Assembly: GCA_902798425.1 (NCBI GenBank)
Contig: CADBWR010000001.1
Location: 62,001 to 126,000 of the forward strand
Reading direction: 5' to 3'
From: an uncultured Bacteroidales bacterium
GTDB taxonomy: Bacteria > Bacteroidota > Bacteroidia > Bacteroidales > Bacteroidaceae
Length of the DNA: 64,000 nucleotides
In this document: positions 53,401 through 62,300 of the stretch, piece by piece
Position numbering within the stretch: position 1 is the stretch's first letter
Layout of the letters: the number at the start of each line of letters is the position of its first letter
Notes under the pieces: generated by a model
What the model was told of the DNA's origin: nothing
The model's database searches: none
The model's input: the letters and a program-made list of their open reading frames with translations, nothing else
Program-made: the position numbers and the translations under genes

Positions 53401-56400
53401 TACCGCTGATGAGTTGCTGACAGTCTTTGAAGGCGTTGAGGTGGGTGGCGTTCCTATGATAGGAGCCGATGGTAAACCTTTGGCAACATACTGGAAGGAG
53501 AATGGTGTCTGCTCACGCTATGCCGGTCGTCCGATGAATACCATTCAGCGTGCAGACTTCTGTGGTGTCTTCGGTAGTCGTATGGTCATGCAGGGCGCAC
53601 AAGACCGTGTGCCTGAGGTCGTTGACTATACCAACTATACGATCAACCGTGTCCGTGAGGTGTCGCTGAATAAGAAGATGTCAGTACGTTCTGGTGACGA
53701 AAGCGATGCCAAGAACAAGGAGCACGGCAACTACTTCGGTATCTATAGCGTCGTGAACTTCCTTGGTGCTCTGACGAGTGATTTGGACTTCCATTCTGCC
53801 GCTCGTGTAACGGATAATACTGATGCGACTACTTATCAATGTGCAGCAAATGAAAAAGCCTATGGAACTGCTACTTACTATGACTGGAAGGACTACTTCC
53901 ATGCAGAACGTAGACGTAATAATGGTAATTCACACAACAAGGTGGCCCTCGCTTCCGGTGTCTATCTGGAGCTGACCTCTGAGAAGAGTACCGGTAAGGG
54001 ACTTAACGAAAAAGACTGGGGTTATATCACAGGTGTCGTAGAACTCGACCTCATCAATGTGCAGCCTGGTATGGGTGGTGGTTATGTCTATGCCAAGAAT
54101 GAGCATGGCCAACGCAGTGGTACGGGTAAGACTCACACCATTCTGGCCACTTTGAATACGGGTGCTGTTACCAACAAGTCGTTCCAATACGACCCTGCCG
54201 ATGACACCAAGAAAGAGTGGGAGACCTCTGGCAACTTCGTCCACAGCACGCAGACCATTATTGATGACTGCTATAATATTGGTAACAAGTATAAAGCACC
54301 CGATGCTGTTCCTGCCCACTACTGGTTTATCAAGGGTGCTATCTATGTCTACGACCAGTATATCTCTGCATACACTGGTTCTCCAAATGCCTTTAGCGAG
54401 GCTGTCAGCATTCCATTGACCATCACCTCAGCTTCTCATGGTAAGATGACCTTGCTGGATGTGATGCCAAACCGCTATGCATACTATGCAAATGGTAAAA
54501 GAGATGCAAAGCTTGGTGCAGACCAGAAGATAACCATCCGTGAGAAGGAATATGGTCTCAACGATGTTATCAACTACTGGGATTATAGTCAGCTCACCGC
54601 TACAGAGAAGAATATGTTTGTGGACGACACCTACATCACCATAGCAGCATGTAAGATAGGCAATACTACCTATCCTGCAGGTGAGGTATTGCTGCCTTCT
54701 GAGTATAGTGCGCTGAAGGCTGCCAATCCTACCGTTTACCATGTGGTGAAGGAGAAGGATGTCGACTTCGATGAGGTCTTCCGCTCTTCTAATAATGTCA
54801 GCCACAATACCGGCTACATCCTGACCTACAACATCGACAACCCGAACTTGTGGAATAAGTGGTATACGAAGGCTGATGGTACGGCACCAAAGAACCAGAT
54901 TGGTGGAACGGACTTTGAAGACGGTCCTACCTATACGCCAACAAATACTGGTATGTTTGGTCAGAACGACTACAAGGTCGCAAGCATCATCTCTAAGGAT
55001 GATTATGATTCCTATCAAGCTGTAGCCACAAACCATCCGACGGCTATTCCTGCGGATCATGCAACCTTCGTTCCTGCATATATGGTTACTGCAGAGGTTC
55101 TGGAAACCAAGAACAAGGATGATATCGACCAGCGTTTGCATAAGGGTGCTACCTTGGCTAAGGAAGAGTATACTGATGCTCAATGGTCAGCGATAACAGG
55201 TAATGTAGCTTCTGCGTATGTAGCTACCAAGACCGTTCAGCTCAGTAACACGGAGTTTATCTATCGCAATACCTATCTTACACAAGCTCAGAAGAATGAA
55301 TATAAGGCAACATATCCTGCTCTTGCTGAAGCAATAGAGAGTGCTGTACAGCCTGCTTACTACTGTCTCACAGCAGGTAAGTATGGTGGTAACTACTATC
55401 AGGCAGGTCACAACTACCGTGCGCTGAGTGCCTTCACTGCCATGACTCAGAATGATCGTAGCAACTTCAACTATAACTACGACGCTCTTGACTTGCTCAT
55501 TGACCCAGACTACAGTAGGTCAGAGGGTGTGAAGTATCAGTATGACGGTAAAGACTATGACACAGCAGATAAGGCTCGCCAGAACAAGGCGACCTACTCA
55601 CTTCCTACGTCAATAGACTATCAGGCAACGTATAAGGGAAATGTGTCGTTTAAGTACATTGATGACAATAATCAAGAACAGACCATCAAGACGGACGGTA
55701 CTTCTGTCCTCTCTCGTGATGAGTATGAGCGTTTGCCTAACGAGCAGTACTATTGGGCTCCAATTTCTGTGACAACAACAGAGCCAAACTACTATGTGGT
55801 GAAGGAGACGATTGTCCTTGGCGATACACCATACGCTGCCGGACAGGTTATCACGAAAGATACCTATGACGGACTGAGTGTTACGGACCAGGCTAAGGTG
55901 GCAAAGCTGACATTCCCCAGCACCGGTGACTATTACTATTGCCGTGAGAGTTATCCGATTTCAACTGGCGACGATGGTCACGCAGTCAATAGTGCTACTG
56001 GCGTAACCGGTGCTGTCGGTGGCAACTACGCTAAAGGTCAGGAAGTGGCTACGGGTGTTGTTATTGATAAAGTTGCTTATGACAATCTCACCAATAGACA
56101 GAGGTTCTTTGCCATCCACGGTGTATCTCCAACGGAGACCAGTACGCTGTATGTCACTCGTGGCTCTGATATCTTCGACTTGTCGAAGGAGAAGATAATC
56201 ACAGTAATCTATCAGTACGACTATGTAGAGAGTGATATGAACGGTCAGCACATCACACCAGTGAGCGAGCGCCACATTCTGAATATCCATCTGAACTTCA
56301 AGAGTGGTGTTCCGACCGTGGAGGATATCCGTCAGCCGGACATCATCCTGCCAGGTACTTCACTGTCTATGCCTGAACCGTATGTTACCCCTGGTGCTTA

Positions 56401-59341
56401 CGAAATCACAGGTGGCGGTTGGAAACTGTTCGAGAAAGAGAGCGATGCTGAAAGCCATATCAATGGTGTAGAGTATACGCCTTCCGAAGAACCGCTGTAC
56501 CTCTATCAGAATAAGTATTATCTGGCTTACTACACCAAGACGTATCTGGGTGAGACCTACTCGAACCATGTTCCTGTCAGCGTGGCTAACTACCATGACC
56601 TGAAGAAGGTGATGGATGCCAAGACTCACCACTATTACATCGACCACAAGGATGTACACGACCGCCTGAAGGTAGAGCCAAAGATTTATATCAACGACTA
56701 TAGCAGCAGTTCGGAGAATGGTCTTGACCTGCTCAAGAACCTGTACGACCTGAGCCTGTTGACAACTCCTGCAGAATCTGGTGATTTGGTAGGACATACT
56801 CTGCTGAATGAGCGTATCAAGGGCGGCGAGAACCTTGAGTTCTTCCTGCGTACAGATATCGACCATCCTGCAACATGGACACCTATTGGCACCGATGCGG
56901 AATGCTTCAAGGGTACCCTCCATGGCGATGGTCACACTATCAGTGGTCTGGATCACTCACTGTTCAACAACCTCTGTGGTAATGTCTATAATCTCGGCGT
57001 AACCGGTTCGTTCAATAGCGCTGGTGTTGCCGACAAGGGTCCTGGTTATGTAGAGAGTGCTTGGGTGAAGACCACCAATGCTACTCCATTGGGTACGAAA
57101 CCTAATGCAGTATTTGGCGCTCCATCAGACAGTCAGGGCTCTCAGTTGGTGAACTCGTACTTCTATGCAGGCAATAACGACCTGTATAATACCATCACTA
57201 CAGATGGTGTTACCACTTCTGGCGATGCTCGTGGTACAGCTCGTGCCATGACTGCTCAGGAGTTCTACAATGGTACGGTGGCTTACAACCTGAACAACTT
57301 CTACCTGTACAAGCGTTACAGCGACCAGATGGTGACATCAGGCAGTGAGAACGAGAAGTATAGCTACTTCACTATTGACAACGAGGGTAAGCTGGTACTT
57401 CAGAACAACCACTACTATACCGCAAATGCAGCTCTCTGCTCAACGGGCCATGAGGACAAGGAAAGCAATGTTATCATGTACGTTGAGGACCGCTTTGCCG
57501 ATGGTGACTTCCGCTATGCAGGAGGTACTATTCCTGATAGTGAGGACGAACGTTTCTATACCTGGACTGTTACCGATCCAGATACCGGTAAGGAGACAGT
57601 AGAAAGCACCTTCTTCCCCATCTGGCCTGACGATTATATCTTCTTCGGACAGAAGTTGACCTATGGCTGGGCTGTTGAGGCCCACCAGGATGTTCCTGCT
57701 GCTGTGGTCCGTGATGGTGGCCGCCTGTCTTACGGCAACGATGCTAACCGCGTCTATCGTGCTCCTGCATATTACCGTTCAAAGACTATGGGTGTGGCTC
57801 ACTTCAACCCACAGGCTTATCTGGCACAGACCAAGAAGGATGTTCCTACTACATTGGCTTATCCTAACATGACGGCTATTGACTTTGCAGGACACAATGA
57901 CATGCATGATGAGGCTACAGAGGCTAAGAAGCCTTATGAGTTGGGCATGAATGCGGGTAAGTTCTACGCTCCGCTGCTTGACGACGGCGGCCTGAGAGGT
58001 ATCGTCAACTGTGATGAGACGAAGAATCTCTTGGCTTATGCTCCTGCTGAGGCTGACAACAAGCAGACGCTTGATGTGCTGGATGCTTACTTCTCAGAAC
58101 CTATTTACGAAAACCACTATGACAACTCCATTGGCTATCGTCTTGTCAGTGAGGCTGCTACGGCAACGGTTCATGGTCACCTCGTACAGAATACCCTGAA
58201 GGCTGCCAACGACCATCTGCTGGTTGACCATCAGGACTTCAATGCTCCGTTCGCTTACGATTTCGATAAAGACCACCTGATGTGGTATCAGCGTATACCT
58301 GCTGACGAGGAGTATGTCGATCTGACGAAGGGTTGGCAGGGCATCAGTGTACCATTCACTGCTGAGTTGGTAACGACCAACCAGAAGGGTGAGATTACCC
58401 ACTTCTACAGTGGTAGCGACGAAAGCCATAATGGAACTGAAACGAAGAAGGGCCATGAGTACTGGCTGCGTCAGTTGACCGATGGCGAAACGATGACTGA
58501 GCAGATTGCTGGTATCTTAAAAGCTAACTTCCACTACCCGGAAGCAACAGGTTCTGACAGTAAGACTGTAGAGAATTCCTTCCTGTGGGATTACTACTAC
58601 AAGAACGAGAGCGTACACGACCAGCAGGATAAGAATGCTGATACATATTTGGAGTACCGTCAGTACTACAAGACAGCTCGCTCTTACGCTAATTATCCAA
58701 TGCTGTCAGCTGCTACACCATATATCCTTGGTTTGCCAGGACAGACCTACTACGAGTTCGATCTCAGCGGTAAGTTTGAGGCTCTGAATACGGCAGCAGC
58801 CATCAGTAAGCTGGGTAAGCAGATTATCACCCTCGCTTCTAATAAGGGTGAACACATCGGAGTCAGCGATGACGAGATGACGGGAATGGTAGCGAAGTTT
58901 GGTGGTAACAACTATACCTTCAAGCCAAGCTACATGAACGAAACTCTTAGTGCCGACAACTACTATGCCCTCAATGCTGCTGGCAGCAGCTATGACAAGG
59001 TCACTGCAACGACCAATGTCAGTGCCTTCCGTCCGTACTTCACTGTTTCCGCTTCTGCTGGTGCCCGACAGTATATGCCTAAGCAGATTGTCTTTGGTGC
59101 TGCTAATGGTGAGCTGAAGGACGGTCCTGAGTCAGCCCTTGACGGTGGCCTCGAGATTTACGTGAAGGATCATAAGATTGTCACCACGTCTCACCTCAAG
59201 GAGGCTACAACCATCAGCATCGTCAATGTTAGCGGTATTCGTCTCGCTGACTACGTGCTGAAGCCTGGCGACACAATCGAGACACCTGTCCACAACGCTG
59301 GCGTCTTCATCGTGAACAAGAAGAAGGTATTTGTAAGATAA
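47459..59341 (+). CDS. Giant secreted YGGG-repeat protein with sorting tail (3960 aa)
   Basis: Start at ATG 47459 (MRRYITIMMM), giving a signal peptide cleaved near VAQGQ. Residues about 20-1920 carry at least 35 copies of a short motif (V/I)(Y/F)GGG(N/Y)xxxV, as in NVYGGGNHAEV, QVFGGNDIAGQV, NLYGGCRMADV, DIYGGGEGGPVF and NVFGGGRGKDS. The copies are irregularly spaced among beta-strand-rich sequence and suggest a long beta-helix or beta-roll. From about 1800 to 2900 another repeat recurs (G-x-x-Y-x-AG-x-x-(I/L)). Around 3135-3200 there is a GLUG-like segment (GTLHGDGHTISGL). The C-terminus (VSGIRLADYVL...AGVFIVNKKKVFVR) is a T9SS-type tail. It follows five fimbrillins, so a fimbria-associated adhesin is likely, comparable in position to Mfa5. 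No enzyme motif seen. Confidence 0.8.
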   Translation: MRRYITIMMMILLSTIVAQGQIKIGGNVYGGGNHAEVRGSTKVTVLKGDIGAVMDPNAVRPLADPSGRVFGGARMANVRGSSFVNIDGENATGYILINQVFGGNDIAGQVGTAAAVGEDIPTELTAVKRVPADDTDYKKNAVDNTFNSYVRISTKTKDPHDSDSYYTQDEITAASTNPEAAAYGKKTTDIKPADDAEKVYIGQLFGGGNGDFDYEQTPGPAAGKVTHRIYNWSDKSHQYPIAELVTDEGEVGFQLPELNKTYLEIKGGSIVYGYGGGNNATVKQQNIIHIDNPSAVVNHIKVDAAGNEDANGTDLLTDARFKEMGINTTFSFPSSGAFQVGRFFGGNNKAEMDIRPTWNLLAGKVRNLYSGGNKGAMTSPEGLLLEIKDSSSLIVDNLYGGCRMADVKPTVNGEYVPCTNLPGYYFPSELSARVLVKGGHVNNVYGGNDVTGTVYGGNAVDISTAVYGDVYGGGNGAYPYTDSEYMKDDPTYGDFYFGDSGSGTDALNAFRPNAEQVSVHLSGTESNKTVIKGSVFVGGNCASLATKKPQPLVELKIGSHVIADKVFLGNNGEKMVDPSLLELYKTNSSISLDDKSVFASYMEGVAMPLKPNIVFDNTANGDAATYLDNTSMIGSFYGGGNRGSMAVAGKTTLKFDRKLIIFDKLVGGCNNANVEKTQLNAAYEGGLLGSADERESYTDGGKIKDRIELNLDNVVIRPKRWNDTFTKITTGKLTAGKEYYETDLHGTKFIADGTETATETNPYYELATIGTELVWNTVKWNIGEDDFISTGTTDTADDQVRRLIEGSVYGGCYNSGHVNGNVVININQDLVERDVIFAQTTTDPYVISGDRRTGVLKEAQGDDVQSSALAVYGGGYGEDTEIWGSATINHNNGYAFQLFGGGEQGVVGKKNTEGNYVYNAAYSTTVNLKGINAGYSEDIKDGLPIPESEYIYGGGNEGDVLGDSYVYLGNGRVYDAFGGASNADIYGGTEVHIGYNGGFPWIRDNVYGGNDFGGIIRGDRNQYMVTSRPVFEEKLKRSSTYVKYIQGRVDSIFGGNYGYYDYADPIFKDYTYSRGEEPIPTGYAPGAPRLDGEGNPVFSFPHLSDNSFVHFVPEDHSSNYVGYIFGGSAGFPGHEKLCNSMQKETYVLLDDTKTKDANRFANVDVYGGGAFAGVGESFTTLGAGRTAIDLFAGSFHNIYGGCNQEGLVGYTRVNVPTESTAKVNALFGGGKGYDPEKFKVDATKALAERFCDHYVTCIDFKSKNAIVNDAIYGGNENCRVACDTYINIEAPVMQSSGYQATIYGAGYGRKTVSGRTNVFMNNGSNAYKVFGGGRDGNAFNFASLTQWLRNQYIEAGAADVDKELLAYRGLMVAFGTFLADNPLSLPTNIGTYPNAEGAYTGSYTNDILTNNEYHQTNVHIMNGGNVSGYAYGGGYGLNAVVAGSTYIELKGGNVNKDIYGGGEGGPVFDEFALKSFNATTNVNIEGGMARNVYGGGYEGHVGKHEGDISASNTGDIPAITNVIVGKADGTNFYNGIPAIQRNAYGGGEGGSVFGTTNLTINNGYIGYRYKNISTTSIPAYEYVPELDDQTPNAIELAGNAFGGGYVINSYVDNANVRMYGGIVRGSLYGGGELGPIGRGTMKDGATIANGGVKNGKATIYKAGKTHVQLFDGQVLRNVFGGGRGKDSWGGDGTKYMDADLLLTLDLKSKGYVFGQTEVEIHGGEVGTDEGVAQGYGNVFGAGDIGCVYSAYENESGVLSIGKKSGVRYGTENTDEGYYYKYENEAYKKDGDEKILTEDCKVVVAPSCKANSDVEINGTTYAAGVYVPISALNYLGNKTASATEWTALGKTDVNKEGVIIHNAVFAGGNTSPGSTEVFANTPTVFGNATASIHDVYNRDLISIGRGRVGGLYGDGNLTLVDGYRELNITNYGTDFYHINPEITLEQYNTLTNREAAYYEIRYKCLVSCTDKDGKTYAEGATITADELLTVFEGVEVGGVPMIGADGKPLATYWKENGVCSRYAGRPMNTIQRADFCGVFGSRMVMQGAQDRVPEVVDYTNYTINRVREVSLNKKMSVRSGDESDAKNKEHGNYFGIYSVVNFLGALTSDLDFHSAARVTDNTDATTYQCAANEKAYGTATYYDWKDYFHAERRRNNGNSHNKVALASGVYLELTSEKSTGKGLNEKDWGYITGVVELDLINVQPGMGGGYVYAKNEHGQRSGTGKTHTILATLNTGAVTNKSFQYDPADDTKKEWETSGNFVHSTQTIIDDCYNIGNKYKAPDAVPAHYWFIKGAIYVYDQYISAYTGSPNAFSEAVSIPLTITSASHGKMTLLDVMPNRYAYYANGKRDAKLGADQKITIREKEYGLNDVINYWDYSQLTATEKNMFVDDTYITIAACKIGNTTYPAGEVLLPSEYSALKAANPTVYHVVKEKDVDFDEVFRSSNNVSHNTGYILTYNIDNPNLWNKWYTKADGTAPKNQIGGTDFEDGPTYTPTNTGMFGQNDYKVASIISKDDYDSYQAVATNHPTAIPADHATFVPAYMVTAEVLETKNKDDIDQRLHKGATLAKEEYTDAQWSAITGNVASAYVATKTVQLSNTEFIYRNTYLTQAQKNEYKATYPALAEAIESAVQPAYYCLTAGKYGGNYYQAGHNYRALSAFTAMTQNDRSNFNYNYDALDLLIDPDYSRSEGVKYQYDGKDYDTADKARQNKATYSLPTSIDYQATYKGNVSFKYIDDNNQEQTIKTDGTSVLSRDEYERLPNEQYYWAPISVTTTEPNYYVVKETIVLGDTPYAAGQVITKDTYDGLSVTDQAKVAKLTFPSTGDYYYCRESYPISTGDDGHAVNSATGVTGAVGGNYAKGQEVATGVVIDKVAYDNLTNRQRFFAIHGVSPTETSTLYVTRGSDIFDLSKEKIITVIYQYDYVESDMNGQHITPVSERHILNIHLNFKSGVPTVEDIRQPDIILPGTSLSMPEPYVTPGAYEITGGGWKLFEKESDAESHINGVEYTPSEEPLYLYQNKYYLAYYTKTYLGETYSNHVPVSVANYHDLKKVMDAKTHHYYIDHKDVHDRLKVEPKIYINDYSSSSENGLDLLKNLYDLSLLTTPAESGDLVGHTLLNERIKGGENLEFFLRTDIDHPATWTPIGTDAECFKGTLHGDGHTISGLDHSLFNNLCGNVYNLGVTGSFNSAGVADKGPGYVESAWVKTTNATPLGTKPNAVFGAPSDSQGSQLVNSYFYAGNNDLYNTITTDGVTTSGDARGTARAMTAQEFYNGTVAYNLNNFYLYKRYSDQMVTSGSENEKYSYFTIDNEGKLVLQNNHYYTANAALCSTGHEDKESNVIMYVEDRFADGDFRYAGGTIPDSEDERFYTWTVTDPDTGKETVESTFFPIWPDDYIFFGQKLTYGWAVEAHQDVPAAVVRDGGRLSYGNDANRVYRAPAYYRSKTMGVAHFNPQAYLAQTKKDVPTTLAYPNMTAIDFAGHNDMHDEATEAKKPYELGMNAGKFYAPLLDDGGLRGIVNCDETKNLLAYAPAEADNKQTLDVLDAYFSEPIYENHYDNSIGYRLVSEAATATVHGHLVQNTLKAANDHLLVDHQDFNAPFAYDFDKDHLMWYQRIPADEEYVDLTKGWQGISVPFTAELVTTNQKGEITHFYSGSDESHNGTETKKGHEYWLRQLTDGETMTEQIAGILKANFHYPEATGSDSKTVENSFLWDYYYKNESVHDQQDKNADTYLEYRQYYKTARSYANYPMLSAATPYILGLPGQTYYEFDLSGKFEALNTAAAISKLGKQIITLASNKGEHIGVSDDEMTGMVAKFGGNNYTFKPSYMNETLSADNYYALNAAGSSYDKVTATTNVSAFRPYFTVSASAGARQYMPKQIVFGAANGELKDGPESALDGGLEIYVKDHKIVTTSHLKEATTISIVNVSGIRLADYVLKPGDTIETPVHNAGVFIVNKKKVFVR
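47510..53200 (+). repeat. Coding region of the YGGG repeats
   Basis: At least 35 degenerate copies of an 11-12 residue motif centred on (Y/F)GGG or (Y/F)GGN. DNA copies are not identical, so the array is old. Inter-copy distance varies from about 12 to more than 100 residues. Confidence 0.7.
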
Positions 59342-59346
59342 AGTGT

Positions 59347-59369
59347 TTCCAGCGGTTCTACCGCTGGAA
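59347..59369 (+). promoter_or_regulatory. Hairpin between the two giant genes
   Basis: TTCCAGCGG, TTCTA, CCGCTGGAA: a perfect 9-bp stem 5 bp after the first giant gene's stop. No T-run follows, so it is more likely an mRNA-stability or attenuation structure than a terminator. Confidence 0.55.
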
Positions 59370-59393
59370 TAAAGAGAAATATATACAAAAGAT

Positions 59394-62300
59394 ATGACAC
59401 ACAATATGAACGTTTACGGTAAGTTTACAGACATGTTTAAGTACTCTATAAAGGGAACGGCAGTTCTCCGAAGCATATTTCTATTATTGACTCTGACGGT
59501 CCTCGGTGCCAGCAATGCTTTTGGTGTTACCATTACTTATCATATCATCAATTTAGGTAGATTAAACGACGACGGAACTATCTCTACCATTCGTACGGAG
59601 GCGTTGCAATTCACCAGTACAGACGCGACCTTGGGCGTACCAGCCCAATATAAGAGTCCGTTGGCTAAAAACTGGAAATATTATCAAGCCAGTGAAGTAA
59701 CCTATAATAGTGGCACAAAAGTTTGCACTTTCAATTCCGAACCAACTCTCTCTGAAGGTGACGCGATGGCTTCTAATGAAGATATCTATGTGACCTATGA
59801 ACTTGATGAGACAGCCTTAAGTAACTTCATAGTGAATGACGGCGATATTTGTAACATTAAATTTAATGATGACAAATACCTTTATCAAAGTGAATGGCAA
59901 GGTGACCCGAATACCGCCAGTGCTGTAATTGCTAATCCAACAACTACATCAGAATATTGTTGGAAAATCAATATCAAAGACCCTTACCAAGTTACCATAC
60001 AAAGCAAGAGTGATAGTTATAATGATTTCTATCTTTCTTCCACCCCTTCAGGTGAGTTCCCTAATATACGACTTAAGAATGGGCTATCAACAGCAAAGAA
60101 TTGTAAAATTTGGGCATTCGGTTTGCTCTCGGGTGGTGCAACAGACACTTATCGCCTGGTTGTCGCTGACGGCTATACGACAGCTAAAAACAACAACAAC
60201 AAATTAGATGACTTTGGACATGGCTATCTCAACAATCAGAGAGAGGGCTATAAGACTACTTATCAGTTATATGAGGGTACTAAATACCTGAAGTGTGATC
60301 TTGAATTCGAGCCTATCCAACAAACCTACACCTATCACATAGTTGACACCCATGGTAATATCGCCATTTCATACACGATGTCTGAAGCAACGGCAACAGG
60401 TCAGGCTTTGAATGGCTATGCCAGTATTCCTGCTGCCATCCGTAGCCCGTATATCGCAGATGAGACGATTACATTCTATAATCATGCTGATTGTGCTGAC
60501 CAGCATTTGATTACAAAAACACCACCAACAAGGAATATCTATGTAAAATACACGACGTCTCACTTAGATAATAAGTTCCTGCATCTGAGAGGCGCTCGTG
60601 CCATGAATGTTAAGATAAACGGCGAATTAATATATGATGATAATGGATCGCTGAGTCATCAGGCTGGTGATGAAAATACAACCAAACCATACTTGTGGTA
60701 TTTCTCTGGAGAAGATCCATACGCTATAGAGATAAGTAATGGTAATAGTGGGAACAAGTTAGGCTATGCCTCCTCACCTTCTTCACTTTTATATGCAGAG
60801 TCACCAGAAAATACGAAGTTTATCCTTATGACGGGCAGTGCCAATGATACTGGAGATCCGAGAACCTACGAACAGATGGAGCTGATGGCTGCTACGGTTG
60901 ATGGTAACTACTATCGCGTTGGGCGTACGGGCGATGCCTTCAGTATTAGCACGACAACTACAGGTGATGCTTCTCTGCAGATTAAGGTAAATCCCGTCAC
61001 GATTCCTGCCACGTTTAAATTGATTGATAAGGCTGGTAAGATTCTAAAGGAAATTTCCAGCACGTCTGGAGCTGTAGAGCTGCCCGATGAATGGAAAAGT
61101 CCGCTGGTATCGGAGTATCAATATTGGAAAGAAAGTGCTTTCACAATTGAGGGCGATGTCTATACCCTCAAGGCGGAACCCGACGAATCTGACAAAGTCA
61201 TAAGCGTTACAGATGTTAGTACCATCTATGTCACATACAAAGTAAACGATAATTTCGATTTCAATACAACTGCTGATGCTGAGTCTGGCTCTACTTACAG
61301 GCTAAAGTTCGTCAATGGTGAGAGCTTTAAACAGGAGAACGGAAAAGATGCTGTGATGACTGAGGCTCAAGAAGGCGTCTATCCTTACTTCTGTGGTGAT
61401 GGTATGTTCTATGTCTATGGTGATGAGCAGTGGAATACGCAGTTGAGTTCCGGTGCCAGTACCCGTTCGCGCTGGCTGTGGTATGTTGTCAGCCCTACCA
61501 GCGACCCATACCACGTAAAGATCATGAGCAATCAGCTCAATGCGAAGCCCATCAATACCAGTCATGGATATTTCCGCACCTTTCCTGTGACTTATACAGA
61601 TCGTCAGGCAGGTACAGAAGTTACACGATATGTGACGAGTTTAACCACGCTGGAAGATGACGCAGCCAGTGCGCCCCCTACCGAGTATATGGTACTGACG
61701 GGTGCCGACGATCATTGTAAGTTGGTAGCTATCATTGACGGCGTGCGTCACACTGTGAATAGTTTTGAACAGTACTGGAAGAATAACCCAACGGTTCAGA
61801 ACACATTGGGTAATGCCAAGGTGACACAGGAAGAGACCTACAGCGGCAATATCACCCTTACTGACCAACAGGAAGCGATCTTGCCTACCTATTGGCATAC
61901 CTATCAGAGCCTTGTCAATTCTGCTCCGTGGGTTGGATGGACTGGTGATGGACATTCTGGTACCGGTAGGCAATACAAGAACAAGAACCACTGGTTCCAG
62001 ACTGTCAATATGTCAACCGCAGTGGGTTCTGATGGTGAGTTTGAATTCGTTGAAACCACTCTACAGCCCCAGGTTATCCTTGTTGATAATCATGGTTGGG
62101 AAATCATGCGTAAGCCGCTATACGACAAAGACGGAAACGTTAATGCAGAGTTGAAGTTGTACGATAGTCCTATGGTGCAAAATTATTATTGGCATCCTAC
62201 ATCAACGAAAGCGGACGGCTATCACAAATACAATATTAATGAAGGTGATGACGTCATCACTATCTATTACAAAAATGATGCAGGCAAGTGGGTGCCTAAT

